Both the position numbers and the translations under genes were made by a program. Source: Clostridiales bacterium (GTDB lineage Bacteria; Bacillota; Clostridia; Christensenellales; Aristaeellaceae). From it: a stretch of 61,369 bases of DNA. The notes under the pieces are model-generated. The model saw only the letters and a program-made list of their open reading frames with translations. It had not been told where the DNA came from and searched no databases. Every line of letters begins with the position of its first letter. The first letter of the stretch is position 1. The stretch lies in assembly GCA_012837525.1 (NCBI GenBank), contig DUQZ01000048.1:1-61369 (forward strand). Direction: 5' to 3'. This document shows, piece after piece, positions 37,561-45,050 of the stretch.

Positions 37561-38922
37561 ATGAAGATGACCCGACGCATCCTCCCCCTGCTGCTGGCCT
37601 TTTTAATGCTGGTTTCCACAAGCGCGCTGGCAGAGCAGGCACCCGCAAAGCGGCAGCTGGTGGTTGCCAGCTACCTGTTTGAGCCCTACATCGCCCCTTT
37701 TGAAGCCGAGAACCTGGACGTGGAAGTAGTTTCCATAGACTGGGGCGAGCGCAGCTATGAGGCGCTGGTGAACAACCTGGTCACCAACGCCAAGGGCTTT
37801 GACCTGTTTGCCCTGGAGACGGACGCCTACGACATGAACACCTTAGTCGCCAAGGGCTATCTGGCCCCGCTTGATGAACAAGCGCTGACAGACGGCGCGA
37901 AGGAGATGTACAAGGGCATCCAAGACGCGGTCTTCTTTGACAGCCAGCTCTACGGCTGGCCGATGGAGTTGGAGATGTTTGGCCTGGGCGCGGACACCGC
38001 GCTGTTTGAGAAGCTGAATATCCCCCTGCCCCGCAGTTTTCAGGAGATGTTTGAACTGGTCAACACCTGGGAGCAGCAGCCCGAGGATGTCCGCGAGAAA
38101 TACATCATCCTGTCGGACGTGAGCAACTACCGTGGTGCCTTGCTGATGAAGCTGGTGGACCAGTACGCGGCCTTATATCAATACAAAAACCAGCCGCTCA
38201 CCTTCGAAACGCCGCTGTTCCGCGAAATCATGCAGGGCCTGGACAACCTGAGTGAGGCGATGGATTTTGACTTTGAGGACGAGGTGCGCATGGACTTCGT
38301 GGACAACGCCATCCCGCTCATCTCCGTTGGCCACGGCATGCTGTCCTCCGGCGATTACAAAAGCAACTACCCCCTGCAGTTGGTCTATGAGGGGGAGCAG
38401 GCCGATTTTTATCCAGGGGTTCTGACCCTGGCCATCCTCAACGCCAACTCCGACAACAAGGACCTGGCGCAGCGCTTCCTTGCCTTCATCAAGGACAAGA
38501 CCAGCCCGCAGACGCAGACCCTGCTGTATGACCGCCCCTTTGAGCCGGTGGAAAGCCCCTACTACCCCGACTCAAAAAAGCAGTGGGAGGATAAGAAAGC
38601 CAAACTGGAGGAAGCCATCAAAACCAGCGAACCCGCCGGGAAGCAGGCGCTGGAGGATGAATTGGCCGCCCATTTGATGAGCCTGGAATTATATGTTGAA
38701 CCCTACCGCTATGTGGTGTCCCCAGAGAGCTTTGCCCTCTGGCAGGGCATCGCGCAGCGGCTCTTTATCCCGCCGCCCGCCACGATCATGAAGGGCGGGG
38801 ACGCCTTTGGCACCCACCTGCTGCCCCTTATGCAGCGCTATGAGCACAAGAACATCAATTCCGAGCAGTTCATCAAGGAAGTCGAATCGCTCATCCAGCT
38901 GATCATCAGCGAGAACGAGTGA
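37561..38922 (+). CDS. Secreted extracellular solute-binding-like protein
   Basis: 453 residues. A signal peptide (MKMTRRILPLLLAFLMLVSTSALA-type, cleavage near residue 24 after ALA) lacks the lipobox cysteine. The mature part resembles family 1 ABC solute-binding proteins ('FDLFALETDAYDMNTLVAKGYLAPLDE', 'LYGWPMELEMFGLGADTALFEKLNIPLP', 'GDYKSNYPLQLVYEG'). No permease or ATPase gene adjoins; instead an ECF-type sigma factor and its membrane partner follow 44 nt later. It may sense a ligand rather than transport it. Strong RBS AAGGAG. Confidence 0.8.
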   Translation: MKMTRRILPLLLAFLMLVSTSALAEQAPAKRQLVVASYLFEPYIAPFEAENLDVEVVSIDWGERSYEALVNNLVTNAKGFDLFALETDAYDMNTLVAKGYLAPLDEQALTDGAKEMYKGIQDAVFFDSQLYGWPMELEMFGLGADTALFEKLNIPLPRSFQEMFELVNTWEQQPEDVREKYIILSDVSNYRGALLMKLVDQYAALYQYKNQPLTFETPLFREIMQGLDNLSEAMDFDFEDEVRMDFVDNAIPLISVGHGMLSSGDYKSNYPLQLVYEGEQADFYPGVLTLAILNANSDNKDLAQRFLAFIKDKTSPQTQTLLYDRPFEPVESPYYPDSKKQWEDKKAKLEEAIKTSEPAGKQALEDELAAHLMSLELYVEPYRYVVSPESFALWQGIAQRLFIPPPATIMKGGDAFGTHLLPLMQRYEHKNINSEQFIKEVESLIQLIISENE

Positions 38923-38966
38923 TACTGGACTATCAGACGTGACCGGAGGGATTCCCCTCCTCAATA

Positions 38967-39506
38967 ATGGAGGCAGATTTGCAGGCGGAACAACGGTTCA
39001 CCCTCTCCGCCGGAAAGGCGGATGAGGCTTTGGACAAAGCCGGTTTCACACAACAGGCCTTAAGCGCCGCGGATGCCATGCACCGCGTCGCCAGCGGCAT
39101 CCTGCGTGAGGCGGCCGACCGGGAGGACGCCGTCCAGCAGGCATTGCAAAAGGCCCGGGAAAAGCGGCACACCCTGCGCGAGCCAGCCTATTTTGACACT
39201 TGGCTCATCCGCATCTTGATCAACGAGTGCAACAGCATTCTGCGCGTCAAAAAACGTGTCATCCCCATGGACCGCCTGCCCGAAACCGCGCAGGAGGGCA
39301 TGCCGGACATCACGGTGCGCGACGCCGTGATGCACCTGCCCAAAAAACAGCGCCTGTGCGTGCTGCTACACTACATCGAGGGCTGGCCGACTGACAAGGT
39401 AGCCCGCGCGCTGAAGGTGCCCGCCAGCACCGTGCGCGGGCGGCTCTACCAGGCCAGGCAAGCCTTGCGTTTAACGCTTGGGGAAGGAGAAGCCGATGAA
39501 AATTGA
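38967..39506 (+). CDS. ECF-type RNA polymerase sigma factor
   Basis: 179 residues. Region 2 is recognisable from 'MHRVASGILREAADREDAVQQALQKAREKRHTLREPAYFDTWLIRIL' (about residues 37-82) and region 4 from 'LPKKQRLCVLLHYIEGWPTDKVARALKVPASTVRGRLYQARQAL'. The upstream GGAGGG (38945) is paired with CCCTCC (38955-38960) in a 6-bp hairpin 16 nt before the ATG. A TTG at 38979 with GGAGG 5 nt before it is an alternative start. It overlaps the downstream gene by 11 nt, the usual sigma/anti-sigma coupling. Confidence 0.85.
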   Translation: MEADLQAEQRFTLSAGKADEALDKAGFTQQALSAADAMHRVASGILREAADREDAVQQALQKAREKRHTLREPAYFDTWLIRILINECNSILRVKKRVIPMDRLPETAQEGMPDITVRDAVMHLPKKQRLCVLLHYIEGWPTDKVARALKVPASTVRGRLYQARQALRLTLGEGEADEN

Positions 39507-40743
39507 TGACTTAAAACAGGCCTTTCCGGGCGCGGATGAGGCGCAAAAGGCGCGCATGGCGCGCACCCTTGACGGCTTGTCCGAAACCAATGTCCGCCCC
39601 GCGCGGCCCCGGCTGCGCCTGGCGGTTGCCATCGCGCTTACCCTGCTGTTTGTGGCCTCCGCCGTGGCCATCACCTCCTTCTACAGCATCCGCAACGAGA
39701 TCAACCCCAAGTTTGCCGACAAAGTGACCGACATCGGCGATGTCTATGAAAACCAGTGGCTCAGCCTGTCCATCAACGATGCCTTAACCGACGGCCGAAT
39801 CCTGTTTTTGGCCATGAACCTGCACCATCAGCCTGGGGCGGAGGAAGTCTTTGTCTACCCGCGCATCACGGCTGTCAGCCAAGGGCGGGCGCTGGATGTG
39901 GACCTGGTGTACGGCTTTGATTTCATGGACGGCGTCTGGCTGCCCGAGAAGGGCGAGAACGACGCGGGCCCCGGCAACCACAGCGCGGAATTCTTCATCA
40001 TGGAGGACCAGGTGGAGGGCGCGCAGGAGGAGATCACCTGGACGCTGACCTTCCATATTCTCAAACCCAACTGGCCCGTGCTGCCCGATGCCGACAGCAC
40101 CTACGGCGTGGCCGCGCACCGCACCATGGGCCATGAGGCCTATATGAAGCTGTTTGAGGATGCCTACAAGAACAAAACCATTCTGCTCACCTTTGGGGAC
40201 AATATCTCTGAATACAGTTCCGTCTTTCCCGTTTTCCCCGGCTTCACGGAGGAAGAATCCTACCTGATGCCCATCTGGGAGCGCTTGGTGCGCAGCGGCG
40301 CCTTTGACGAGCTGGGCCGCTTCTCCCGCTCCTTCACCACCGGGGTGTCCGAGCAGCGAGAGGCGGAGAAACAGACCCTGAAACTGCCCGCCTTTGACCT
40401 GGAGGTGAAGGAGGTCAAGCTGAGCTATCTGCATATGCTCGCGCGGTTTGATCTGACGATCCACGACAAGCACTACATGGACGGCTGGGACGAGCTGGAG
40501 TTTGACGCCTGGGCAAACGGCAAAAAAATACCGCCGTCAAACAGGTCGTTCTACTTTACGGATGAGGAGCCGCGCGTATTCCGCTATACCAGTGAATACA
40601 AGACCGAGGACATCAAGGAGCTGCCGGATGAAATCCGCTTTGTGCCCCTGCGCGTCCAGTTTGACCCGGCGCAGCCCTACCGGAACAAAGTTCTGCGCGC
40701 GGAGCCGGACGAGGCCAACGCCTTCACCCTGCCGGTGAAATAA
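39496..40743 (+). CDS. Single-pass membrane protein, putative anti-sigma factor (DUF4179-like)
   Basis: 415 residues. About 45 N-terminal residues are cytosolic (MKIDDLKQAFPGADEAQK...), one membrane helix follows (~46-67, 'LAVAIALTLLFVASAVAIT'), and the remaining ~345 residues are extracellular, with beta-rich 'WLSLSINDALTDGRILFLAMNLH' typical of DUF4179-like partners of Firmicutes sigma factors. The start at 39496 has GGAAGGAG. No cytosolic zinc anti-sigma HxxxCxxC motif. Its end overlaps the convergent thpR end by 20 bp. Confidence 0.75.
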   Translation: MKIDDLKQAFPGADEAQKARMARTLDGLSETNVRPARPRLRLAVAIALTLLFVASAVAITSFYSIRNEINPKFADKVTDIGDVYENQWLSLSINDALTDGRILFLAMNLHHQPGAEEVFVYPRITAVSQGRALDVDLVYGFDFMDGVWLPEKGENDAGPGNHSAEFFIMEDQVEGAQEEITWTLTFHILKPNWPVLPDADSTYGVAAHRTMGHEAYMKLFEDAYKNKTILLTFGDNISEYSSVFPVFPGFTEEESYLMPIWERLVRSGAFDELGRFSRSFTTGVSEQREAEKQTLKLPAFDLEVKEVKLSYLHMLARFDLTIHDKHYMDGWDELEFDAWANGKKIPPSNRSFYFTDEEPRVFRYTSEYKTEDIKELPDEIRFVPLRVQFDPAQPYRNKVLRAEPDEANAFTLPVK

Positions 40744-41257
40744 TAAGAGGGGTATAAACCGGCCCTTCCCGCGTCAGCTGGCTCTCTATGAGGGCCAGCT
40801 GTTTGATATAAAAATGATGGTTTTTGGTTGGAATATCAGACAGGGAACGGCGCAGCCTGGCCTTGCGCGCCAGGGTGATGTGCGGCACCCAGGGCCTGGT
40901 CTCCGGCGGAATGCCCAGCGCGCGCAGGCCTTGCTCCAGGGTGGTTTGTACTTGTATCAGGCTGTCCGGCACCCGCAGCGCCGCAAAGACGGTTTGCCCG
41001 TCCCGGCTTGAAAAGCCGCCAAGGCCGGTGATGTCACAGGGCGCGTTGAGATGATTTGTTGATGCAAAAGCGTCAAACCAGTCCGTAATTTTTATCAACT
41101 GCTCATCCCCCACCTCCCCGATGAAGCGCAGGGTGAGGTGCAAATGCTCCGGCCCAGTCAGCCTGCAGGACACCATGTTCTCCACCAGCGCCTGCTGCAT
41201 GTTCAGCAAATGGTGGCAGGTGTCCTGCGGCAGCATAGCCGCGATGAACAGGCGCAT
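40724..41257 (-). CDS. thpR: RNA 2',3'-cyclic phosphodiesterase
   Basis: 177 residues of the 2H phosphoesterase family with both catalytic motifs, H40-L-T-L and H126-I-T-L. Opens 2',3'-cyclic phosphates on RNA ends (formerly LigT). The ATG overlaps the chromate transporter stop (TAATG), so translation is coupled to chrA. Start MRLFIAAML is chosen over a longer in-frame extension that would lie inside chrA. Confidence 0.92.
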   Translation of the reverse strand: MRLFIAAMLPQDTCHHLLNMQQALVENMVSCRLTGPEHLHLTLRFIGEVGDEQLIKITDWFDAFASTNHLNAPCDITGLGGFSSRDGQTVFAALRVPDSLIQVQTTLEQGLRALGIPPETRPWVPHITLARKARLRRSLSDIPTKNHHFYIKQLALIESQLTREGPVYTPLIISPAG

Positions 41258-41826
41258 TAGGGGAGGTTGAAGGCCAATTTGATGGCGGCGCCCGCGATGC
41301 CCGCGCCGAAGATGATTAAAATGGGGCTTACCTTGAACTTGCGCAGCAAAAAGAGGGCCGCGCCAAAGCAAATCAGGGAGACGATATCAATCGCGGCCAG
41401 GCTGGTAAAGCCGCCGGTCCCAAAGAGAGCCAGGATGGCGATGCTCATGCCGGCAGAGGCGATCAGCGCGACCGCGGCCGGGCGCAGGCCGGAAAGCACG
41501 CCGGCAAAGGCAGGTTTGTCCCGCCAGACGCTGTACAGGCGCGCCAGAATCAGCACGATCATCAGGGAGGGTGTGATGCAGCCCAGAGTCGCCACCACCG
41601 CGCCCACCACGCCGCCCACCTGGTTGCCCACAAAGGTCGCGGCGTTGAGCGCGATGGGCCCGGGTGTCATCTCCGCAATGGTCACCAAATCGGTAAAGGC
41701 GGCCATGTCCAGCCAGGGGTGGATGACCACCACCTGCTCCCGAATCAGCGGGAGCGCGGCCAGCCCGCCGCCAAAGGCAAACAGCCCGACCTGGAAAAAG
41801 GCCCAGTACAATGTCAGCATCATCAT
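41257..41826 (-). CDS. chrA: Chromate transporter, short-chain subunit 2 (ChrA half)
   Basis: 189 residues, six predicted helices, with the CHR-domain signature 'FFQVGLFAFGGGLAALPLIREQVV' and 'IAEMTPGPIALNAATFVG'. Short-chain CHR proteins work as pairs; the partner overlaps it by 4 nt upstream. Chromate efflux is the characterised activity, but many members have unknown substrates. Confidence 0.92.
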   Translation of the reverse strand: MMMLTLYWAFFQVGLFAFGGGLAALPLIREQVVVIHPWLDMAAFTDLVTIAEMTPGPIALNAATFVGNQVGGVVGAVVATLGCITPSLMIVLILARLYSVWRDKPAFAGVLSGLRPAAVALIASAGMSIAILALFGTGGFTSLAAIDIVSLICFGAALFLLRKFKVSPILIIFGAGIAGAAIKLAFNLP

Positions 41827-42392
41827 GCCTTGGCCTCCTTCCGGGCAGAAAGAGCCGCGTCAAAAAAGCCAACCAGCCCGCAAGATATGAGCACCAGGAT
41901 GATGTTGACCTTGAAAAACCAGACAGCGACAAAGGCCGCGACCATCAGCAAAATGGGCGTAGGCTTGCGCTTTTTGACGATGTTGGCGGCCATGGTCCAC
42001 ACCACATCCACAATGACCGCGGCGACACCGGCGCGCATAGCGTTTAAGAGCGCCGCGATCCAGGTATTCTCCCGAAAGGCCTGGTAAAACATGGAAATCA
42101 GGGTGAGCACAACCAGCGGCGGGATGGCGGTGCCCAGCACGCTGGCCAGCGCGCCTTCGATGCCCAGCAGCCTGTAGCCCAGGATGATGGAGGTGTTGAC
42201 CGCGATGGGGCCAGGGGCGGACTGCGCGATGGCGATCATGTCCAGCATCTCCTCCTCCGCCACCCATTGCAACTCCTCCGAAAAGCGCTTGCGCATGAGG
42301 GGCACAATCACATAGCCGCCGCCAAAGGTGAAGGCGCTGATCTTGAGCACCGATAAAAACAGGGTAGAAAGCTTGGGTTTGCTGCTGGCCAT
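41823..42392 (-). CDS. chrA: Chromate transporter, short-chain subunit 1 (ChrA half)
   Basis: 189 residues with the matching 'VLKISAFTFGGGYVIVPLMRKRF' and 'AIAQSAPGPIAVNTSIILGYRLLG' signatures, forming the antiparallel partner of the next gene. Start MASSKPK at 42392 follows AAGGAGG; an ATG five codons upstream has no RBS. Divergent from the FNT-family gene with back-to-back promoters. Confidence 0.92.
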   Translation of the reverse strand: MASSKPKLSTLFLSVLKISAFTFGGGYVIVPLMRKRFSEELQWVAEEEMLDMIAIAQSAPGPIAVNTSIILGYRLLGIEGALASVLGTAIPPLVVLTLISMFYQAFRENTWIAALLNAMRAGVAAVIVDVVWTMAANIVKKRKPTPILLMVAAFVAVWFFKVNIILVLISCGLVGFFDAALSARKEAKA

Positions 42393-42422
42393 GGTGCCTC
42401 CTTGCATAGATATACTGCAGTC

Positions 42423-42451
42423 ATCCTATGACGCCATCACGCTTTTGTCAA
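42423..42451 (-). promoter_or_regulatory. Promoter of the chrA-chrA-thpR operon
   Basis: Minus strand: consensus TTGACA, 17-nt spacer, TAGGAT, ~30 nt before the first chrA start. Confidence 0.7.
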
Positions 42452-42454
42452 TCG

Positions 42455-42483
42455 TTGAAGGCAAAGAGTGCATATGATATACT
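42455..42483 (+). promoter_or_regulatory. Promoter of the FNT-family gene
   Basis: TTGAAG, 17-nt spacer, TATACT. Starts only 3 bp from the divergent chrA -35, so the two may influence each other. Confidence 0.7.
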
Positions 42484-42516
42484 GCCCTCATCAAAATACA
42501 GCATGGAGGGCGTATT

Positions 42517-43119
42517 ATGCGCAAGTTTTACAGCGCGGTGATGGCCGGCGTGATGACCGGCCTGGGCGGCGCCGCTTTTTTGGGCACCGAAATACGGGAG
42601 GTGGGCTCCTTCCTGTTCTCCATCGGCATGTTTGCCTCCCTGGCCATGGGCTTGCCCCTCTACATCGGCCGCTGCGCCCCGGCCATATTGGATACGCCGC
42701 GCAAATACAATACGCTGCCTTTGATGCTTTTGGGCAACCTGGTAGGCGCCATCCTGTGCGGGCTGGTCTACGGCCTGGCGGTCACCTCCCGCGCGCCGGA
42801 TCTGCTTTCCGCGCGCATGACCCAAAGCTTTTTCTCCACCCTGGCGCGCGGCCTGTTTTGCGGGATGATCATCTACGCCGGCGCCTACAGCTGGAAGCAC
42901 ATGGAAACCAGCAAGCCGGTGGGCACGCTGCTGGCTGTCACCGCCTTCGTTGTGTCCTCCTTTGAAAACAGCATCGCGGACGCCTTTTATTTCAGCGCGG
43001 CCTATTTCCAGACCGGGCAGTTCGTCATCGGCGTCCTCCCCTTCATGGCAGCCGCCATCCTGGGCAACACCATCGGGCCAGTCCTTTTGCACCTGGCGAT
43101 ACCAAAGCAGAGCGCGTAA
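42517..43119 (+). CDS. Formate/nitrite-transporter-family channel (short form)
   Basis: 200 residues with six hydrophobic segments. 'AVMAGVMTGLGGAAFLG', 'GMFASLAMGLPLYIGRCAPAI', 'LLGNLVGAILCGLVYG' and 'GLFCGMIIYAGAYSWKH ... SFENSIADAFYFSAAYF' follow the FNT layout, including the GxxxxxGG and helix 5 'FExxIAxxFYF' motifs, but it is shorter than the usual ~260-280 residues. Likely moves a small monovalent anion such as formate or nitrite; substrate not decidable. Confidence 0.75.
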   Translation: MRKFYSAVMAGVMTGLGGAAFLGTEIREVGSFLFSIGMFASLAMGLPLYIGRCAPAILDTPRKYNTLPLMLLGNLVGAILCGLVYGLAVTSRAPDLLSARMTQSFFSTLARGLFCGMIIYAGAYSWKHMETSKPVGTLLAVTAFVVSSFENSIADAFYFSAAYFQTGQFVIGVLPFMAAAILGNTIGPVLLHLAIPKQSA

Positions 43120-43135
43120 ACAGAACAGCAAGAAC

Positions 43136-43166
43136 ACAAAAAAGCGCCCGGCGGCGCTTTTTTGTG
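43136..43166. terminator. Bidirectional terminator between FNT and OsmC genes
   Basis: Stem AGCGCC / GGCGCT with loop CGGC, flanked by AAAAA and TTTTTT, between convergent genes. Confidence 0.85.
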
Positions 43167-43180
43167 CTTTTGAACTGTTT

Positions 43181-43576
43181 TCAGGCGAAGGAAACGTCCA
43201 GGTTGATCGTCGCCACCTTGGCGATGGTCTCATGCACGGAGCAGTACTTGGCCGCCAGCTGGGAGGCGCGGTCAAAGCCCTTTTGATCCTGCGCGCCATG
43301 GATAATCACCTTCATGTCCACGGTTTCCAGCGTCGTGGGCACTTCCTCGCGCTTGATGCCGGAGATATCAATCTCTGCCCGGTCATAGGCCAGCTTCATC
43401 TTGTCCGCGATGCCCACAAAGGTGGCGTAGTAGCAGGCGCCCAGCGCGCCCAGCATCAAATCATAGGGGCGGAACTTGCCGTCCTGGTTCTTGCCGATGT
43501 GCGCCTGCGCGCGCTCTGCCTCCAGCACGCCCTCAAACTCACGGCCAAAGCTTAGTTTTACAGTAGTTGCACTCAT
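43181..43576 (-). CDS. OsmC/Ohr-family peroxide-reactive protein
   Basis: 131 residues; 'RPYDLMLGALGACYYATFVGIADKM' holds the first reactive Cys (~50) and 'ASQLAAKYCSVHETIAKVATI' the second (~112), the OsmC pattern for organic peroxide reduction. ATG at 43576 is used; a GTG two codons upstream is possible. 6 nt after the methyltransferase gene, in the nrdD-nrdG transcription direction. Confidence 0.88.
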   Translation of the reverse strand: MSATTVKLSFGREFEGVLEAERAQAHIGKNQDGKFRPYDLMLGALGACYYATFVGIADKMKLAYDRAEIDISGIKREEVPTTLETVDMKVIIHGAQDQKGFDRASQLAAKYCSVHETIAKVATINLDVSFA

Positions 43577-43582
43577 ATTCAC

Positions 43583-44371
43583 TCATCCTTTCATATCATC
43601 CATAGGTATTCTACCCGGCTTGACGGACCATGTCGCGAAGAAACAGGGCACGTTGTAGTCCTTCAGGGGGCTTTCGTTGCTCGTGTCCTCATACACATCC
43701 CGCAGGATGAAGCCCGCCTTTAACTGCCCGCCAATCTGCACCTGGATGGGATGGGAAAACTGCAGGCTGTCGTTGTACTCCTCCGCCTTGCGCTCCCAAT
43801 CCGGGTCCGCCAGCGCGTCAAAGGGCAGCGCGTGGCTCACACACAGGCTGCCATCATCAAACAGGTAGCCAACGCCGTTATCCAGGCCGGACAAGAGGGC
43901 GCCGCCGGGCTTTAAGACCCGGAAACACTCCTCCCACACCGGAAATACATCGCGCACATAGCAGTTGGAGACCGGGTGGAAAATCATGTCAAACTGCGCG
44001 TCCGGGAACGGGAAACGCTGGGTCATATCCCCTTTGATGATCTCAATCTCATAGCCTTCCCGCGCGGCCACCACGCGCTCACTTTCCAGCTGCGCGTCGG
44101 ACAAATCAAACACCGTGCAAACGGCGCCCAGCGCTGCGAAGACGGGCATCTGCTGCGCGCCGCCGCTGGCTAAGCCCAGCACGCGCTTGCCCTTTAATTC
44201 GCCCATCCATTCCCGGGGCACGGGGATGTTGGGCGTCAACAGCACCTGCCAGTCCCCCGCCTTCGCGCGGGCGAAGGTCTGGCTGTCTATCGGTCTACCC
44301 CATTCCCAGCCTTCCTTCACCCAGCGGTCAATGGCCTGCGCGTTGTACCGCGTATAATTTACATCTTTCAT
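43583..44371 (-). CDS. Class I SAM-dependent methyltransferase
   Basis: 262 residues with SAM motif 'GKRVLGLASGGAQQMPVFAALGAVCTVFDLSDAQLE', 'IIKGDMTQRFPFPDAQFDMIFHP' and 'ECFRVLKPGGALLSG'. Motif I has GLASGGA in place of the usual GCGTG. Substrate unknown. Lies 4 nt after nrdG and 6 nt before the OsmC gene, so probably in the nrd operon. Confidence 0.85.
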   Translation of the reverse strand: MKDVNYTRYNAQAIDRWVKEGWEWGRPIDSQTFARAKAGDWQVLLTPNIPVPREWMGELKGKRVLGLASGGAQQMPVFAALGAVCTVFDLSDAQLESERVVAAREGYEIEIIKGDMTQRFPFPDAQFDMIFHPVSNCYVRDVFPVWEECFRVLKPGGALLSGLDNGVGYLFDDGSLCVSHALPFDALADPDWERKAEEYNDSLQFSHPIQVQIGGQLKAGFILRDVYEDTSNESPLKDYNVPCFFATWSVKPGRIPMDDMKG

Positions 44372-44375
44372 TCTT

Positions 44376-44882
44376 CTACCAGGCTGGGCGCGCCCACAGC
44401 GCCACGCTGCCCACCTCACGCGTCTTCTTCAAATCAATCAGCCGCTGGTTTTTACTGCCGCGGAAATCCAGTTCCAGGGAACGCTCCGCCAGCACAAAGG
44501 GGCCGTCCACCAGCACATCACACAGCGCCAGCAAACCTTGTACTGCCGCGTTATCCTTCTTTTTCAGCGCCTCATAGGTATAGCCCGAGTAAATCCACAC
44601 ACCCAGCCCCATTTCCTTGGCCGCTTGCGCCAGCACAAGGCAGGCATCCGGCTGCTCAAACGGCTCCCCGCCGGACAAGGTCAGCCCGTCCAGCAGCGGG
44701 TTGTCCCTCAGCATCTGGATGATCTCCTCCGTTCGCATCCGCCGGCCACCCCTTGGGTCAAAGGTCTCCGGGTTGTGGCAGCCCGGGCAATGGTGCGGAC
44801 AGCCCTGCACAAACACAGCCAGCCGCAGTCCCGGCCCGTCCACAATGCTGTCGTTCATGATGCCGTTGATCTGGATGTCCAT
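44376..44882 (-). CDS. nrdG: Anaerobic ribonucleotide reductase activating enzyme
   Basis: 168 residues. Radical-SAM cluster motif 'CPHHCPGCH' (Cys-x3-Cys-x2-Cys, at about 28-35), 'SIVDGPGLRLAVFVQG' and 'LDGLTLSGGEPFEQ'. Installs the glycyl radical in NrdD. Separated from nrdD by a 168-nt spacer with two large hairpins. Confidence 0.96.
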   Translation of the reverse strand: MDIQINGIMNDSIVDGPGLRLAVFVQGCPHHCPGCHNPETFDPRGGRRMRTEEIIQMLRDNPLLDGLTLSGGEPFEQPDACLVLAQAAKEMGLGVWIYSGYTYEALKKKDNAAVQGLLALCDVLVDGPFVLAERSLELDFRGSKNQRLIDLKKTREVGSVALWARPAW

Positions 44883-44912
44883 GGTACCTCCTGGGGTGAG
44901 GGGATGGGAACG

Positions 44913-44942
44913 CTGGGGGCATTCTTGAAAGAATGCCCCCAG
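44913..44942. repeat. Hairpin A in the nrdD-nrdG spacer
   Basis: Perfect 13-bp inverted repeat CTGGGGGCATTCT / AGAATGCCCCCAG with loop TGAA, followed on the plus strand by ACCCCCTAAG. Shares its layout, in opposite orientation, with the hairpin at 45002. Confidence 0.75.
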
Positions 44943-45001
44943 ACCCCCTAAGAACTTTAATGAGATGTATCAATCAATTCCAAAATTTTGTGGAGGGGGT
45001 T

Positions 45002-45035
45002 CGGGGGAGGCACTTTTTTAAAAGTGCCTCCCCCG
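45002..45035. repeat. Hairpin B in the nrdD-nrdG spacer
   Basis: Perfect ~15-bp inverted repeat CGGGGGAGGCACTTT / AAAGTGCCTCCCCCG. On the minus strand it is followed by AACCCCCTCC, mirroring hairpin A. It lies 16 nt after the nrdD stop codon and could stabilise or separate the nrdD message. Confidence 0.75.
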
Positions 45036-45050
45036 AAAATAAAATCGTTC

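Noticed and set aside
42448..43299. 283-residue minus-strand frame opposite the FNT gene
   Set aside because: Crosses a bidirectional terminator and opposes a six-helix membrane protein; no domain.
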